DNA of 13,166 nt from Candidatus Zixiibacteriota bacterium (lineage in GTDB: Bacteria > Zixibacteria > MSB-5A5 > UBA10806), in the NCBI GenBank assembly GCA_003520965.1, contig DOTU01000309.1, positions 1,458-14,623 on the forward strand, read 5' to 3'. The first letter of the stretch is position 1; every line of letters begins with the position of its first letter. The translations under genes and the position numbers were made by a program. Below the pieces are notes generated by a model. It worked only from the letters and a program-made list of their open reading frames with translations, ran no database searches and was not told where the DNA came from. Positions 6,372 to 13,166 of this stretch are shown here, one piece after another.

Positions 6372-6413
6372 ATTTCCAATCTGATAACAGGATAAAATTA
6401 CTCCATTATTTAC

Positions 6414-6444
6414 TTGACATATTGATATAATCGCGCATTATATT
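6414..6444 (+). promoter_or_regulatory. Promoter(s) of the four-gene secreted-protein operon
   Basis: Two overlapping readings are possible. TTGACA (6414-6419) with ATTATA (6437-6442) has a 17-nt spacer. An extended -10 element TGATATAAT (6423-6431) has no good -35 of its own. Either gives a leader of roughly 85-95 nt before the first gene's ribosome binding site. Confidence 0.55.
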
Positions 6445-6520
6445 AACGTTATCCTTTGTTTTCCGGCTCCCGGCAGTACGAGTCTCTCCAGTTTGAGGGA
6501 GCAACGATCCTCACTTGAAT

Positions 6521-6525
6521 GGAGG
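6521..6525 (+). promoter_or_regulatory. Ribosome binding site that fixes an ACG start
   Basis: A perfect GGAGG lies 6 nt before ACG at 6532. An in-frame TAA (6529-6531) sits directly before that ACG, so no start further upstream is possible in this frame. Confidence 0.7.
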
Positions 6526-6531
6526 CGATAA

Positions 6532-7770
6532 ACGATAAGCAAACGATTAATAGTTTCCCAAATTCTGATTGTCCTCGCGATTAGCATATCATCATTAGCC
6601 AACCCCATCGCGCCCCAATGGAGGCTTCTCAACAACTCCGCCCCGGCACGCTATGCTCATAAATGCGCATTTGATTGGATTCGTAATGTGGTCGTTCTTT
6701 TCGGCGGAAAAGACTCGCTTGACGCAATGCCATCAGATACTTGGGAGCTTAGCGGATCTACCAACAACTGGAATCAATATCAAAACTTGGGCCCTGAGGG
6801 CCGTATCGGCCACGGAATGTGGTTCGATGAAAATGATTCGCTGGTTTTTTTATTCGGAGGAATCGATCAAGCTGGTCAATTTCATAATGATACCTGGAAA
6901 TGGAATGGTGTGGGTTGGATCAAAGTTGACTCCACCGGTCCCGCGACAAGAGCACATTTTGCATTGAGCTATGATAGTAATCGTAATCGCGCAGTATTGT
7001 TTAGCGGAATCGGTCCTGACAGCCTTTACCGTGATACCTGGGAATGGGACGGTTCGCATTGGATCCAAATGGCTATCTCCGGCCCTCCTCCAAGGATAAT
7101 GTCCGCCATGGCTAACGTTGGGTATTTATTTGGAGGTCAAGCCGGTTATAATGGCGAGGTATACAATGATACCTGGAAATGGGATGGGGCCGTTTGGACG
7201 CAGGTAACGAACGCGGGTAATCCGCCATCTCCCAGAGTTGGGCATGTAATGGAATTCGCTCTTGGAGGAGGCCCTGAAGTCGAGCTGTTTGGCGGTCAGG
7301 ATTCTATTACAGGCAATACAATTCTTGCTGACCATGGACTTTTCTACTTAGCAGCTGACACCGCTTATTGGTACTCATATACAATGGGAGACGGGATGAC
7401 TAAGCGAACCCAGGCGGCAATTTGCACTTATGGTAGTCGTGAATTTGCAATTATCGGCGGGCGCGACAGCTCCCGTATTTTTACTGAGGTATGGACTTAT
7501 CCTGTTTTCTTTCATTATATCATTGGTGATGTTAACGGGAGCCACAGCTTTACCGGATTAGATGTAACTTATGCAGTTAGGTATTTCAGGGGCGGGATCT
7601 CATTACCCCCTTGGTATTATTTTGAGTGCACCGCAGGCAATTACTGGTTTCTGGCCGGCGATGTTAACGGCTCCTGCTCTTTTTCCGGATTGGATATTAC
7701 TTATATGGTGAGATACTTCAAAGGCGGCTCACCACCTATTCCCTGCCCGATTTGCCCGCCATTTGATTGA
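6532..7770 (+). CDS. Secreted kelch-propeller protein with C-terminal dockerin-like module (A); apparent ACG start
   Basis: About 412 residues. The frame is open from ACG at 6532, giving a signal peptide (LIVSQILIVLAISISSLA) and then six kelch-type blades. Each blade has a W near its start, a GP-PR turn, an LFGG strand and a DTWxW strand. Residues from about 332 form two calcium-loop repeats (GDVNGSHSFTGLDVTY and GDVNGSCSFSGLDITY) and a final PCPICPP. The first ordinary start codon (GTG, 6688) would remove the signal peptide and most of blade 1, so it is unlikely. The paralog at 10481 begins ATG-ATA where this gene has ACG-ATA. Either a rare start codon is used, or a T-to-C change has weakened the gene, or there is a base error. 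It probably acts outside the cell as a binding propeller; no catalytic residues are evident. It is the first gene of a four-gene operon. Confidence 0.8.
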   Translation, partial: TISKRLIVSQILIVLAISISSLANPIAPQWRLLNNSAPARYAHKCAFDWIRNVVVLFGGKDSLDAMPSDTWELSGSTNNWNQYQNLGPEGRIGHGMWFDENDSLVFLFGGIDQAGQFHNDTWKWNGVGWIKVDSTGPATRAHFALSYDSNRNRAVLFSGIGPDSLYRDTWEWDGSHWIQMAISGPPPRIMSAMANVGYLFGGQAGYNGEVYNDTWKWDGAVWTQVTNAGNPPSPRVGHVMEFALGGGPEVELFGGQDSITGNTILADHGLFYLAADTAYWYSYTMGDGMTKRTQAAICTYGSREFAIIGGRDSSRIFTEVWTYPVFFHYIIGDVNGSHSFTGLDVTYAVRYFRGGISLPPWYYFECTAGNYWFLAGDVNGSCSFSGLDITYMVRYFKGGSPPIPCPICPPFD

Positions 7771-7797
7771 ATGCAAGCCCTTTAGGGAGGATTTGAT

Positions 7798-9072
7798 ATG
7801 AAAGTGGTCAGAGTTCTTTTTTCGGTCGTCGCTCTATTAGCTATCTGGAGTATTATTGCGTTGGGGCAATCCACGCTTCAGGGCGGTGATAATATCAGCA
7901 ATGCTTTTCCAATTCCTTTTATTCCATTTAACGATAACGGAACAACTATCGGATATACTGATGATTATTCTGGCAACTGCGGCCCCGCTTATGGCGCTCC
8001 GGATGTCGTTTACGCCTATACCCCGCAATATTATGATATCATAATGGCCTCGACCTGCTCCGGATCGAGATACGATACCAGGCTATATGTTTTTGAAGAT
8101 TCCCCGGATAACATTATCGCTTGCGATGATGACGGCTGCTCCAATGAATATTCGATTTACGTTTCAAGAATAAATTGCCTGCCGTTAGAGGTAGGTCACA
8201 CCTATTATTTCGTTGTTGACGGGTACGGCAGTTCTTCCGGCCAATATACTTTCGATCTCACTTTGCTTACGCCGGTTTATTCCTTACTCCAAGGGACAGT
8301 TACTAAATCCGGCGATGGACCGTTGAGCGGGGTCAACATCAGGGTTTTACAGGATGGCTATATAATCTGGCAGGATACAACCGATGATTCGGGGCATTAT
8401 TCCGCTGAAGATGTAAATCTCGGCACATATACAGTAGAGGCATCCAAAACAGGATATATTACTCAAACCTCGGATCCAACCTATATTTCAATCTGCGAAC
8501 CTGCCCAGATTGATTTTGCGCTTAACCCGGTGCCACCCCCACCGATTGGAATAATAGCGGGTTACGTTTGGGAATCTGATGTAATAACTCCCATTGAAGG
8601 CGCGATTGTAACGGCGAGTCCGGTTGATACCAATCTCGTCACAGCCGATACCACCGACTCAAATGGATATTACATGCTGCCCGATATGCAAACTGTTCTA
8701 TATAACGTTACGGCATCCTTCCCCGGGCGAGTATCCCAGGAGGTCCAAGATGTGCAGGTTAATTCCGGTGAAACGACAACGGTATATTTTGCATTAGAGA
8801 TTGTACATCCTCCCTGCATTTATGTGATCGGGGATGTCAATAACGATGGGCATTTTACCGGCCTTGATGTCACTTTTTCGGTTCGAGTTTTCAAAGGTGG
8901 CGCCTTTCCACAATATCATTGCGATTGTCCTCCGGGAAGCGGAAATATCTGGTACGTAGCGGGTGATGTCAACGGCTCCTGTTCTTTCTCGGGTCTTGAT
9001 GTGACTTATTCCGTGCGCTACTTCAAGGGAGGCCCGGCTCCGATTCCTTGCCCGGATTGCCCGCCACACTAA
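7798..9072 (+). CDS. Secreted protein with two carboxypeptidase-regulatory-like domains and dockerin-like module (B)
   Basis: A 424-residue secreted protein. The signal peptide is about 1-23 (ending ALG before Q). Residues ~24-160 form a beta-rich domain starting STLQGGDNISNA with a GAPDVVYAYTP motif and an HTYYFVVDG strand, resembling bacterial pre-peptidase C-terminal-like domains. Two carboxypeptidase-regulatory-like (Ig-like) domains follow at ~162-247 and ~249-340 (TxSGxGPLSGVNIRV, DSGHYSAEDVNLGTYTV; TPIEGAIVTA, DSNGYYMLPDM). The C-terminal dockerin-like pair is at ~345-424 (GDVNNDGHFTGLD, GDVNGSCSFSGLD), ending PCPDCPPH. There is no catalytic motif. GGAGG (7786-7790) lies 7 nt before the ATG. 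The gene is 27 nt after A and 52 nt before its paralog B'. Confidence 0.85.
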   Translation: MKVVRVLFSVVALLAIWSIIALGQSTLQGGDNISNAFPIPFIPFNDNGTTIGYTDDYSGNCGPAYGAPDVVYAYTPQYYDIIMASTCSGSRYDTRLYVFEDSPDNIIACDDDGCSNEYSIYVSRINCLPLEVGHTYYFVVDGYGSSSGQYTFDLTLLTPVYSLLQGTVTKSGDGPLSGVNIRVLQDGYIIWQDTTDDSGHYSAEDVNLGTYTVEASKTGYITQTSDPTYISICEPAQIDFALNPVPPPPIGIIAGYVWESDVITPIEGAIVTASPVDTNLVTADTTDSNGYYMLPDMQTVLYNVTASFPGRVSQEVQDVQVNSGETTTVYFALEIVHPPCIYVIGDVNNDGHFTGLDVTFSVRVFKGGAFPQYHCDCPPGSGNIWYVAGDVNGSCSFSGLDVTYSVRYFKGGPAPIPCPDCPPH

Positions 9073-9124
9073 GAATATAGAGCTTTCCCAATACCCGTGA
9101 GACGAGTGGTCGTTAGTCAAAGAG

Positions 9125-10453
9125 ATGATGGGAAATAGAAAGATGATACACGAGAAGCTGATATTAATCGGAGCGCTGATTATATTCTTGAGTGTAACCG
9201 CTCTTTCGCAAACAGCGCTGCAGGGCGGCGATAATATGGATAACGCCTTTGTCATCCCCTCTATTGGTTTCAGCGACAGCGGCACAACGGTTGGATTCAC
9301 CGATGACTATGATGCAAATTGCGGCGTTGAGGACACCGGAGCCCCCGATGTGGTTTACAAATATACACCAACATACGTCGCAGGCATATGGGTAGGTCTG
9401 TGCAGCCGGATGCCTGATTTCTACAACAGGCTTTACATATTCGAGGATACCCGGGACAATGTCATAGCATGTGCTGTTGGCGGATGCAATTCTTATGCGT
9501 GGGCTTCCTGGATAGAGTCGTCCGAGGGGGGCGGTTGTGTGGTGCTTGTGCCCGGCCATACATATTATTTTGTAATTGATGGCTTAGGTGGTTTTGGCAA
9601 TGATGCCGGTAATTACTGGCTTAATATAGAAACACCGTCAATTCCCCCACCCATATCTGGTATGGTAACGGAAGCCGGGGCTGGGCCGATAACCGGAGCG
9701 CTAATCAGATTGCTCAGGGATGGCGCCGAGGTCCGCCGGGATATTACCACCGAATATGGATGGTATGGGCATGGTGATTTTCTCCAAATTGAACCAGATA
9801 CATATACAGTTGAGGTTTCAAAACTCGGATATATTACTCAGATATCAGACCCTATATTTGCTGGAGTATGCCAGGGGGAAGTCGTTTTGGATTTCGCCCT
9901 TGAAAGGGAAGTACCGCCGCCTATTGGTGTAATCGCCGGTTTTGTAAGAAAGGTTGACGGCGTAACACCGATTGAAGGGGCGATTGTCGTGGCAAATCCG
10001 CATGAGGGTGGTTTTATTACCACTGATACCACTGGACCAGATGGCTTATTTATCCTGCCTGATATGCAATGGGGGCCTTACGATCTAACAGCATCCGCAA
10101 CCGGTTTTGTGCCTGATACAATACCCAATGTTGGAATTTTCTCGAGTGACACGACTTGGATTTCGTTTACGCTGCAAAGGATACCTTCTCCATGCAACTA
10201 TATGATTGGCGATATCAATAACGATGGCCATTTCACCGGTCTCGATGTCACCTATATGGTGCGCTTCTTCAAGGGAGGCCCCCACCCACCGTACTCGTGC
10301 GAGTGTCCTCTGGGAAGTGGCAATAATTGGTATGTATCAGGCGATGTTAACGGCTCCTGTTCCTTTAGCGGGTTGGATGTAACCTATTCTGTACGTTACT
10401 CCAAAGGTGGCCCGCGCCCGATACCCTGCTCTGATTGCCCGCCGGGATGGTAG
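9125..10453 (+). CDS. Paralog of the preceding gene: secreted protein with regulatory-like domains and dockerin-like module (B')
   Basis: A 442-residue protein with the same order of domains as its neighbour B: signal peptide, TALQGGDNMDNA domain (~30-175), two carboxypeptidase-regulatory-like domains (~177-262 and ~267-357), and a dockerin-like pair from ~362 (GDINNDGHFTGLD, GDVNGSCSFSGLD) ending PCSDCPPGW. The N-terminal domain differs most, with added glycine-rich and cysteine-containing stretches (SSEGGGC, GGFGNDAG). The start is uncertain. ATG at 9125 or 9128 has only a weak GAG upstream. ATG at 9143 gives a tidier signal peptide (MIHEKLILIGALIIFLSVTA), also without a strong binding site. 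It follows B by 52 nt and precedes A' by 27 nt, so it is probably co-transcribed and arose by tandem duplication. Confidence 0.85.
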   Translation: MMGNRKMIHEKLILIGALIIFLSVTALSQTALQGGDNMDNAFVIPSIGFSDSGTTVGFTDDYDANCGVEDTGAPDVVYKYTPTYVAGIWVGLCSRMPDFYNRLYIFEDTRDNVIACAVGGCNSYAWASWIESSEGGGCVVLVPGHTYYFVIDGLGGFGNDAGNYWLNIETPSIPPPISGMVTEAGAGPITGALIRLLRDGAEVRRDITTEYGWYGHGDFLQIEPDTYTVEVSKLGYITQISDPIFAGVCQGEVVLDFALEREVPPPIGVIAGFVRKVDGVTPIEGAIVVANPHEGGFITTDTTGPDGLFILPDMQWGPYDLTASATGFVPDTIPNVGIFSSDTTWISFTLQRIPSPCNYMIGDINNDGHFTGLDVTYMVRFFKGGPHPPYSCECPLGSGNNWYVSGDVNGSCSFSGLDVTYSVRYSKGGPRPIPCSDCPPGW

Positions 10454-10480
10454 GGACGGCTATTATTAAAGGTAGAAATT

Positions 10481-11740
10481 ATGATAAAAAAGAGTTGTAT
10501 AATAATTTCGTTACTTACGCTGATTCTCGTTTCGGGTAATATCCATATTGGGGCTAATCCGCAACCTGTCCCAATTTTCTGGATGCGTGTAAATAATTCT
10601 GTACCGGTTCGAACAGATTATAAATGCGTTTATGATCATAATAGCTATATATATTTTTTTGGGGGACAGGATTCGTTGGGGCAAATGCCCAATGATGTTT
10701 ACAAACTCAGGATTGATGCGCCATATAGTTGGATACGTAATAATGCGCCGGGACCTGAGGGGCGCATTGGACATGCGCTGGGCCACGCCATCGGGTCATA
10801 TAATCTGATTCTATTTGGCGGCATCAATCAGGCGGGGCAGTATCTGAATGATACCTGGCTTTATGACTCATATAACGGAATCTGGAGACAAGTCGATTCC
10901 ACTGGGCCATCACCCAGAGCCTATTCCTCGATAACATATAATCGAAGAACTCAGGGATTTGTGCTTTTTGGCGGCATGAATGGAGATTCCTTATTTGGAG
11001 ATACATGGGAATGGTATTTCACATCAGGATGGCATTTTAAAAGCGATAATGGACCGTCACCGAGAATTGATGCTGGTTTAGTAACGCCTTATCAATCTTA
11101 TGTGCAAATACTATATGGCGGCCGCGCAGGTTTCGATGGTGAGGTATATAACGATATCTGGGAATGGTGGGATACATCCTGGGTTCAAGGACAACCCTTA
11201 GATTCTCTCTGGCCAACGCCCCGCGTTAATTTTGCCATTGGATCATATGAGGGGGAAATAATTATAGTTGGTGGACAGGATGCGGCAAACACTGATTCAA
11301 TATTAAATGATTCTTGGTGGATAACGTATCCATGGTTCCCCAATGTTCGTGCAAGGCAATGGCTCGTCCCAGAGTTGCTCCAGGGAAGATATGGAGCATA
11401 TGCAGTTCCCGGCCAAAGCAGGGCAATTTTATTGGGAGGAAATAAAAACACTCAAAACCTGCATGATGTTTGGCTCTATCCTATGTACAGCTACCGGCCA
11501 GGGGATGTTAACAATAACGGTAAATTCAACGGCATGGACTTGGTGTATATGGTAAACTTCTGGAAGGGAACCGGACCGCCTCCCCCTTGTTATGTTGAAT
11601 GCTGGGAAGGACAAATGCTATACGGCCCAGCCGATGCCGACGGCAGTTGTTCTTTTGACGGGCTAGATATCACCTACCTATTAAATTATTTAAAGGGATT
11701 TGGCTCGGCGCCCGCAGCATGTTCAACATGCGGTTTATAG
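10481..11740 (+). CDS. Secreted kelch-propeller protein with C-terminal dockerin-like module (A')
   Basis: A 419-residue paralog of the first gene of the operon. The signal peptide is about 1-25 (SCIIISLLTLILVSG core). Six kelch-type blades span roughly 30-335, repeating W, GPxPR, LFGG and DTWxW elements; shared phrases such as GPEGRIGHA and GGINQAGQYLNDTW show the close relation. The dockerin-like pair begins near 341 (GDVNNNGKFNGMD; ADADGSCSFDGLD) and ends CSTCGL. This is the most diverged of the four modules: the second loop has DAD instead of DVN and the tail lacks PCP. AAAGGT precedes the ATG at moderate distance. It is the last gene of the operon, only 14 nt from the convergent terminase gene, with no clear terminator between them. 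Confidence 0.85.
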   Translation: MIKKSCIIISLLTLILVSGNIHIGANPQPVPIFWMRVNNSVPVRTDYKCVYDHNSYIYFFGGQDSLGQMPNDVYKLRIDAPYSWIRNNAPGPEGRIGHALGHAIGSYNLILFGGINQAGQYLNDTWLYDSYNGIWRQVDSTGPSPRAYSSITYNRRTQGFVLFGGMNGDSLFGDTWEWYFTSGWHFKSDNGPSPRIDAGLVTPYQSYVQILYGGRAGFDGEVYNDIWEWWDTSWVQGQPLDSLWPTPRVNFAIGSYEGEIIIVGGQDAANTDSILNDSWWITYPWFPNVRARQWLVPELLQGRYGAYAVPGQSRAILLGGNKNTQNLHDVWLYPMYSYRPGDVNNNGKFNGMDLVYMVNFWKGTGPPPPCYVECWEGQMLYGPADADGSCSFDGLDITYLLNYLKGFGSAPAACSTCGL

Positions 11741-11754
11741 CGATGAGAATCGCC

Positions 11755-13116
11755 TCAGAACCTCCCCACCGCCGACTTTAGAAACGGCAGATCGATACCT
11801 CGTTGCCTGACCTGCCAGAGCGCCAGGGCCAACGCGCAGACGCCGTCACCAACATGCTCATAAGATTTGTCCATGGCGCGAATCTCATCGGTTAGGCTCC
11901 AAGTGCCGCCGATATCATCGGGCAATTCGTAATCAGGCCAAAGCACCTCGCATGCATAGATTGCCCGTTCAAGATTGGCTAATAGCAAGTCCCGGTTGCC
12001 TCCTCCGAAATTGAAACCGATCGCCCCGATATCCCTAAGCTCGGAAAGTACCACGTCACCCAAACCTGTGGAATCGATTATCGTGATCCCGCCATACCGC
12101 GCATGCACATCTTTGATAGCCTTAATCGTCACCGGCCATTCCCGTTGCATGCGAACCAGATTGACTACACGAAACGGCCGCTCGGTAGCGTCGATTGTGA
12201 TTCCCACCGTATATGTTACCTTGCGCGCGAGATCCCAGCCGTGGATGAAGAAACGATCAGAACCCTCCATAATTGGGCGGACACGCGGGTCCGCCCCTAC
12301 GAATGACAGCCCCGACTTACTCAGGCACCTCTGCACAACTTCCTCCGGAAATAGCCGTCCCTCAAATGAAGTGAACTTACCATAAAGATGCTGCGCTGCC
12401 CGAGATTCTGAAAACGAGCCCCTGAGATCGGTTAAATACTTCACCGATAAATGCGGATTCTCGAATATCGAGCCATGCTGGAGATGCCCTCGGTTCTCCT
12501 TGGCGATCATTTGACATCGCTTGTAAAACCAGTTCAGTCCGTTGGGTGTCGACGAGAAATCGAGTGTCCCCTGCCTGTCCGCCAAACGGAGCTTGATGAC
12601 ACCATCAACCACCCATTCGCCAAACAGTTCATAAGCTGCCTCATCGAAATTGATATAATCGAAATCGTGCCCCAGCAGGTACTCTCCCCTGTTGTGCGAT
12701 GAGCGTGCCCAAATCTCCGAGCCATTCTTGAACTCAATATGCGGGAAAGGCGTTTGCTTGATCGAACGTACCATTGCTTGCAAAGGCCTCGAACGGCTAA
12801 TCAGGGCCGTTGCCTTAGCGAATATGATTCCCGCCTGATCTTGTGTAATTGAGACATTGGCGCATCGGTAGTAATCTTTTCCATCATACTTTTTCGACCG
12901 AACCTGGAACAACGCCCGATGCAGCAGTTTCACCGCCTGAATTTCCGATTTCCCCCAGCGGTTGCCGGTCACAAGAGCGTTTTCCCCCCCGATACTGTTC
13001 TTCAGCCAGCGAACCTGCCCATCATGGGGCTTTATCCCAAGAAAAGCACGCGCGAAATAAACCGGGTCCCTGACTGCCCGCCGCCAATTGCGCTGGGATG
13101 TGATTGTATCCACCAT
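11755..13116 (-). CDS. terL: Phage terminase large subunit (TerL)
   Basis: A 453-residue DNA-packaging motor protein, of typical TerL length. ATPase domain: Walker A-like GNRWGKS (51-57), Walker B YINFDE with D158/E159, and coupling motif SSTPNG (188-193). RNase H-like nuclease domain: D295 in HGWDLA, D348 in TIIDSTG, and D424 in HVGDGVCALALAL. All expected residues are present, so the gene looks intact. Between the two domains, VGADPRVRP (273-281) is encoded by a palindromic element (see separate entry). The ATG at 13116 has only a weak GGCGG upstream. The frame stays open to the window edge but without another start codon. No portal, capsid or integrase gene is in the window; a prophage may continue beyond the right edge. 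Confidence 0.9.
   Translation of the reverse strand: MVDTITSQRNWRRAVRDPVYFARAFLGIKPHDGQVRWLKNSIGGENALVTGNRWGKSEIQAVKLLHRALFQVRSKKYDGKDYYRCANVSITQDQAGIIFAKATALISRSRPLQAMVRSIKQTPFPHIEFKNGSEIWARSSHNRGEYLLGHDFDYINFDEAAYELFGEWVVDGVIKLRLADRQGTLDFSSTPNGLNWFYKRCQMIAKENRGHLQHGSIFENPHLSVKYLTDLRGSFSESRAAQHLYGKFTSFEGRLFPEEVVQRCLSKSGLSFVGADPRVRPIMEGSDRFFIHGWDLARKVTYTVGITIDATERPFRVVNLVRMQREWPVTIKAIKDVHARYGGITIIDSTGLGDVVLSELRDIGAIGFNFGGGNRDLLLANLERAIYACEVLWPDYELPDDIGGTWSLTDEIRAMDKSYEHVGDGVCALALALWQVRQRGIDLPFLKSAVGRF
12275..12300. repeat. REP-like palindromic element inside terL
   Basis: GGGCGGAC (12275-12282) and GTCCGCCC (12289-12296) form a perfect 8-bp inverted repeat around 6 nt, followed by CTAC. On the coding (minus) strand it reads in frame as VGADPRVRP. 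From memory, this peptide and palindrome recur in unrelated proteins of many metagenomic bacteria, as expected for a dispersed element. It lies in the linker between the terminase domains, where extra residues are tolerated. Confidence 0.6.
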
Positions 13117-13120
13117 ATTG

Positions 13121-13166
13121 CTATACCGCCAAGCTGTCCGTGGCCATTGCGAGCCCCAGCATTTTA
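13121..13166 (-). CDS. Possible C-terminal end of a gene upstream of terL
   Basis: A minus-strand frame enters from the window edge and ends with TAG at 13121-13123, 4 nt before the terL ATG. It would encode a tail ending MLGLAMATDSLAV. In phage gene order the gene before terL is often the small terminase subunit, but 14 codons are too few to identify it, and the frame could be chance. Confidence 0.25.
   Translation of the reverse strand, partial: KMLGLAMATDSLAV

Larger units (their letters stand above)
5875..6531. other. Divergent intergenic region between lipoprotein gene and kelch operon
   Basis: There is no protein gene. The minus-strand promoter of the lipoprotein lies at 5935-5964. 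From 5968 to 6143 the DNA is AT-rich and I see no clear feature. From 6144 onward, on the plus strand, come a promoter, a foldable stretch ending in a strong terminator at 6371, then a second promoter and the leader of the kelch gene. Confidence 0.6.

Noticed and set aside
6313..6376. Minus-strand micro-ORF of about 21 codons behind AAGGAGG, opposite the ncRNA terminator
   Set aside because: The binding-site sequence touches the ATG with no spacing, and it is just the reverse of the terminator loop. There is no other coding evidence.
11740..11753. GCGAT-GAGA-ATCGC hairpin between the convergent kelch and terL genes
   Set aside because: The stem is 5 bp with no T run on either side, too weak to call a bidirectional terminator.
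5800..13166. Search for CRISPR arrays, tRNA genes and insertion sequences
   Set aside because: No regularly spaced repeats, cloverleaf/CCA patterns or transposase frames were seen. The repeated DNA in this part is explained by paralogous protein modules.

Overview
The window looks like a chromosomal segment of an uncultured bacterium, probably from the FCB superphylum and perhaps Zixibacteria. This is inference. It rests on secreted proteins ending in paired GDVNGSCSFSGLD-type dockerin-like repeats, the 'LQGGDN' N-terminal domain, FN3-type lipoproteins and an octaheme cytochrome in an AT-leaning genome. Promoters are of the classic sigma-70 type (TTGACA / TATAAT) and most genes carry GGAGG-type ribosome binding sites.

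Left part (1-5967), all on the minus strand. A 64-residue, ten-cysteine zinc-ribbon protein has its own promoter. An octaheme cytochrome c of the hydroxylamine oxidoreductase (HAO) family has its own promoter and terminator. Upstream of it lies a five-gene set: HAD hydrolase, two-cluster ferredoxin-like protein, LapA-domain membrane protein, DUF1648 membrane protein and a probable lipoprotein. It is read from a promoter near 4720-4749 with an inverted repeat in its leader. A separate FN3-containing lipoprotein (start at 5874, own promoter) ends near 4903.

Centre (5875-6531). This divergent intergenic region holds a strong plus-strand promoter, a densely foldable stretch and a strong intrinsic terminator. 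Together they suggest a ~190-nt non-coding RNA or a terminator-controlled leader. A second promoter follows, serving the operon downstream.

Right part (6532-11740), plus strand. Four secreted proteins in a row have 27-52 nt gaps: kelch propeller (A), carboxypeptidase-regulatory-like protein (B), its paralog (B') and a second kelch propeller (A'). All four end in the same two-repeat, calcium-binding dockerin-like module with a terminal cysteine pair. The first gene has no usual start codon. An ACG sits exactly where its paralog has ATG, behind a perfect GGAGG.

End (11755-13166), minus strand and convergent. A complete phage terminase large subunit carries an in-frame palindromic element between its ATPase and nuclease domains. 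A few codons of a possible upstream gene follow at the window edge.
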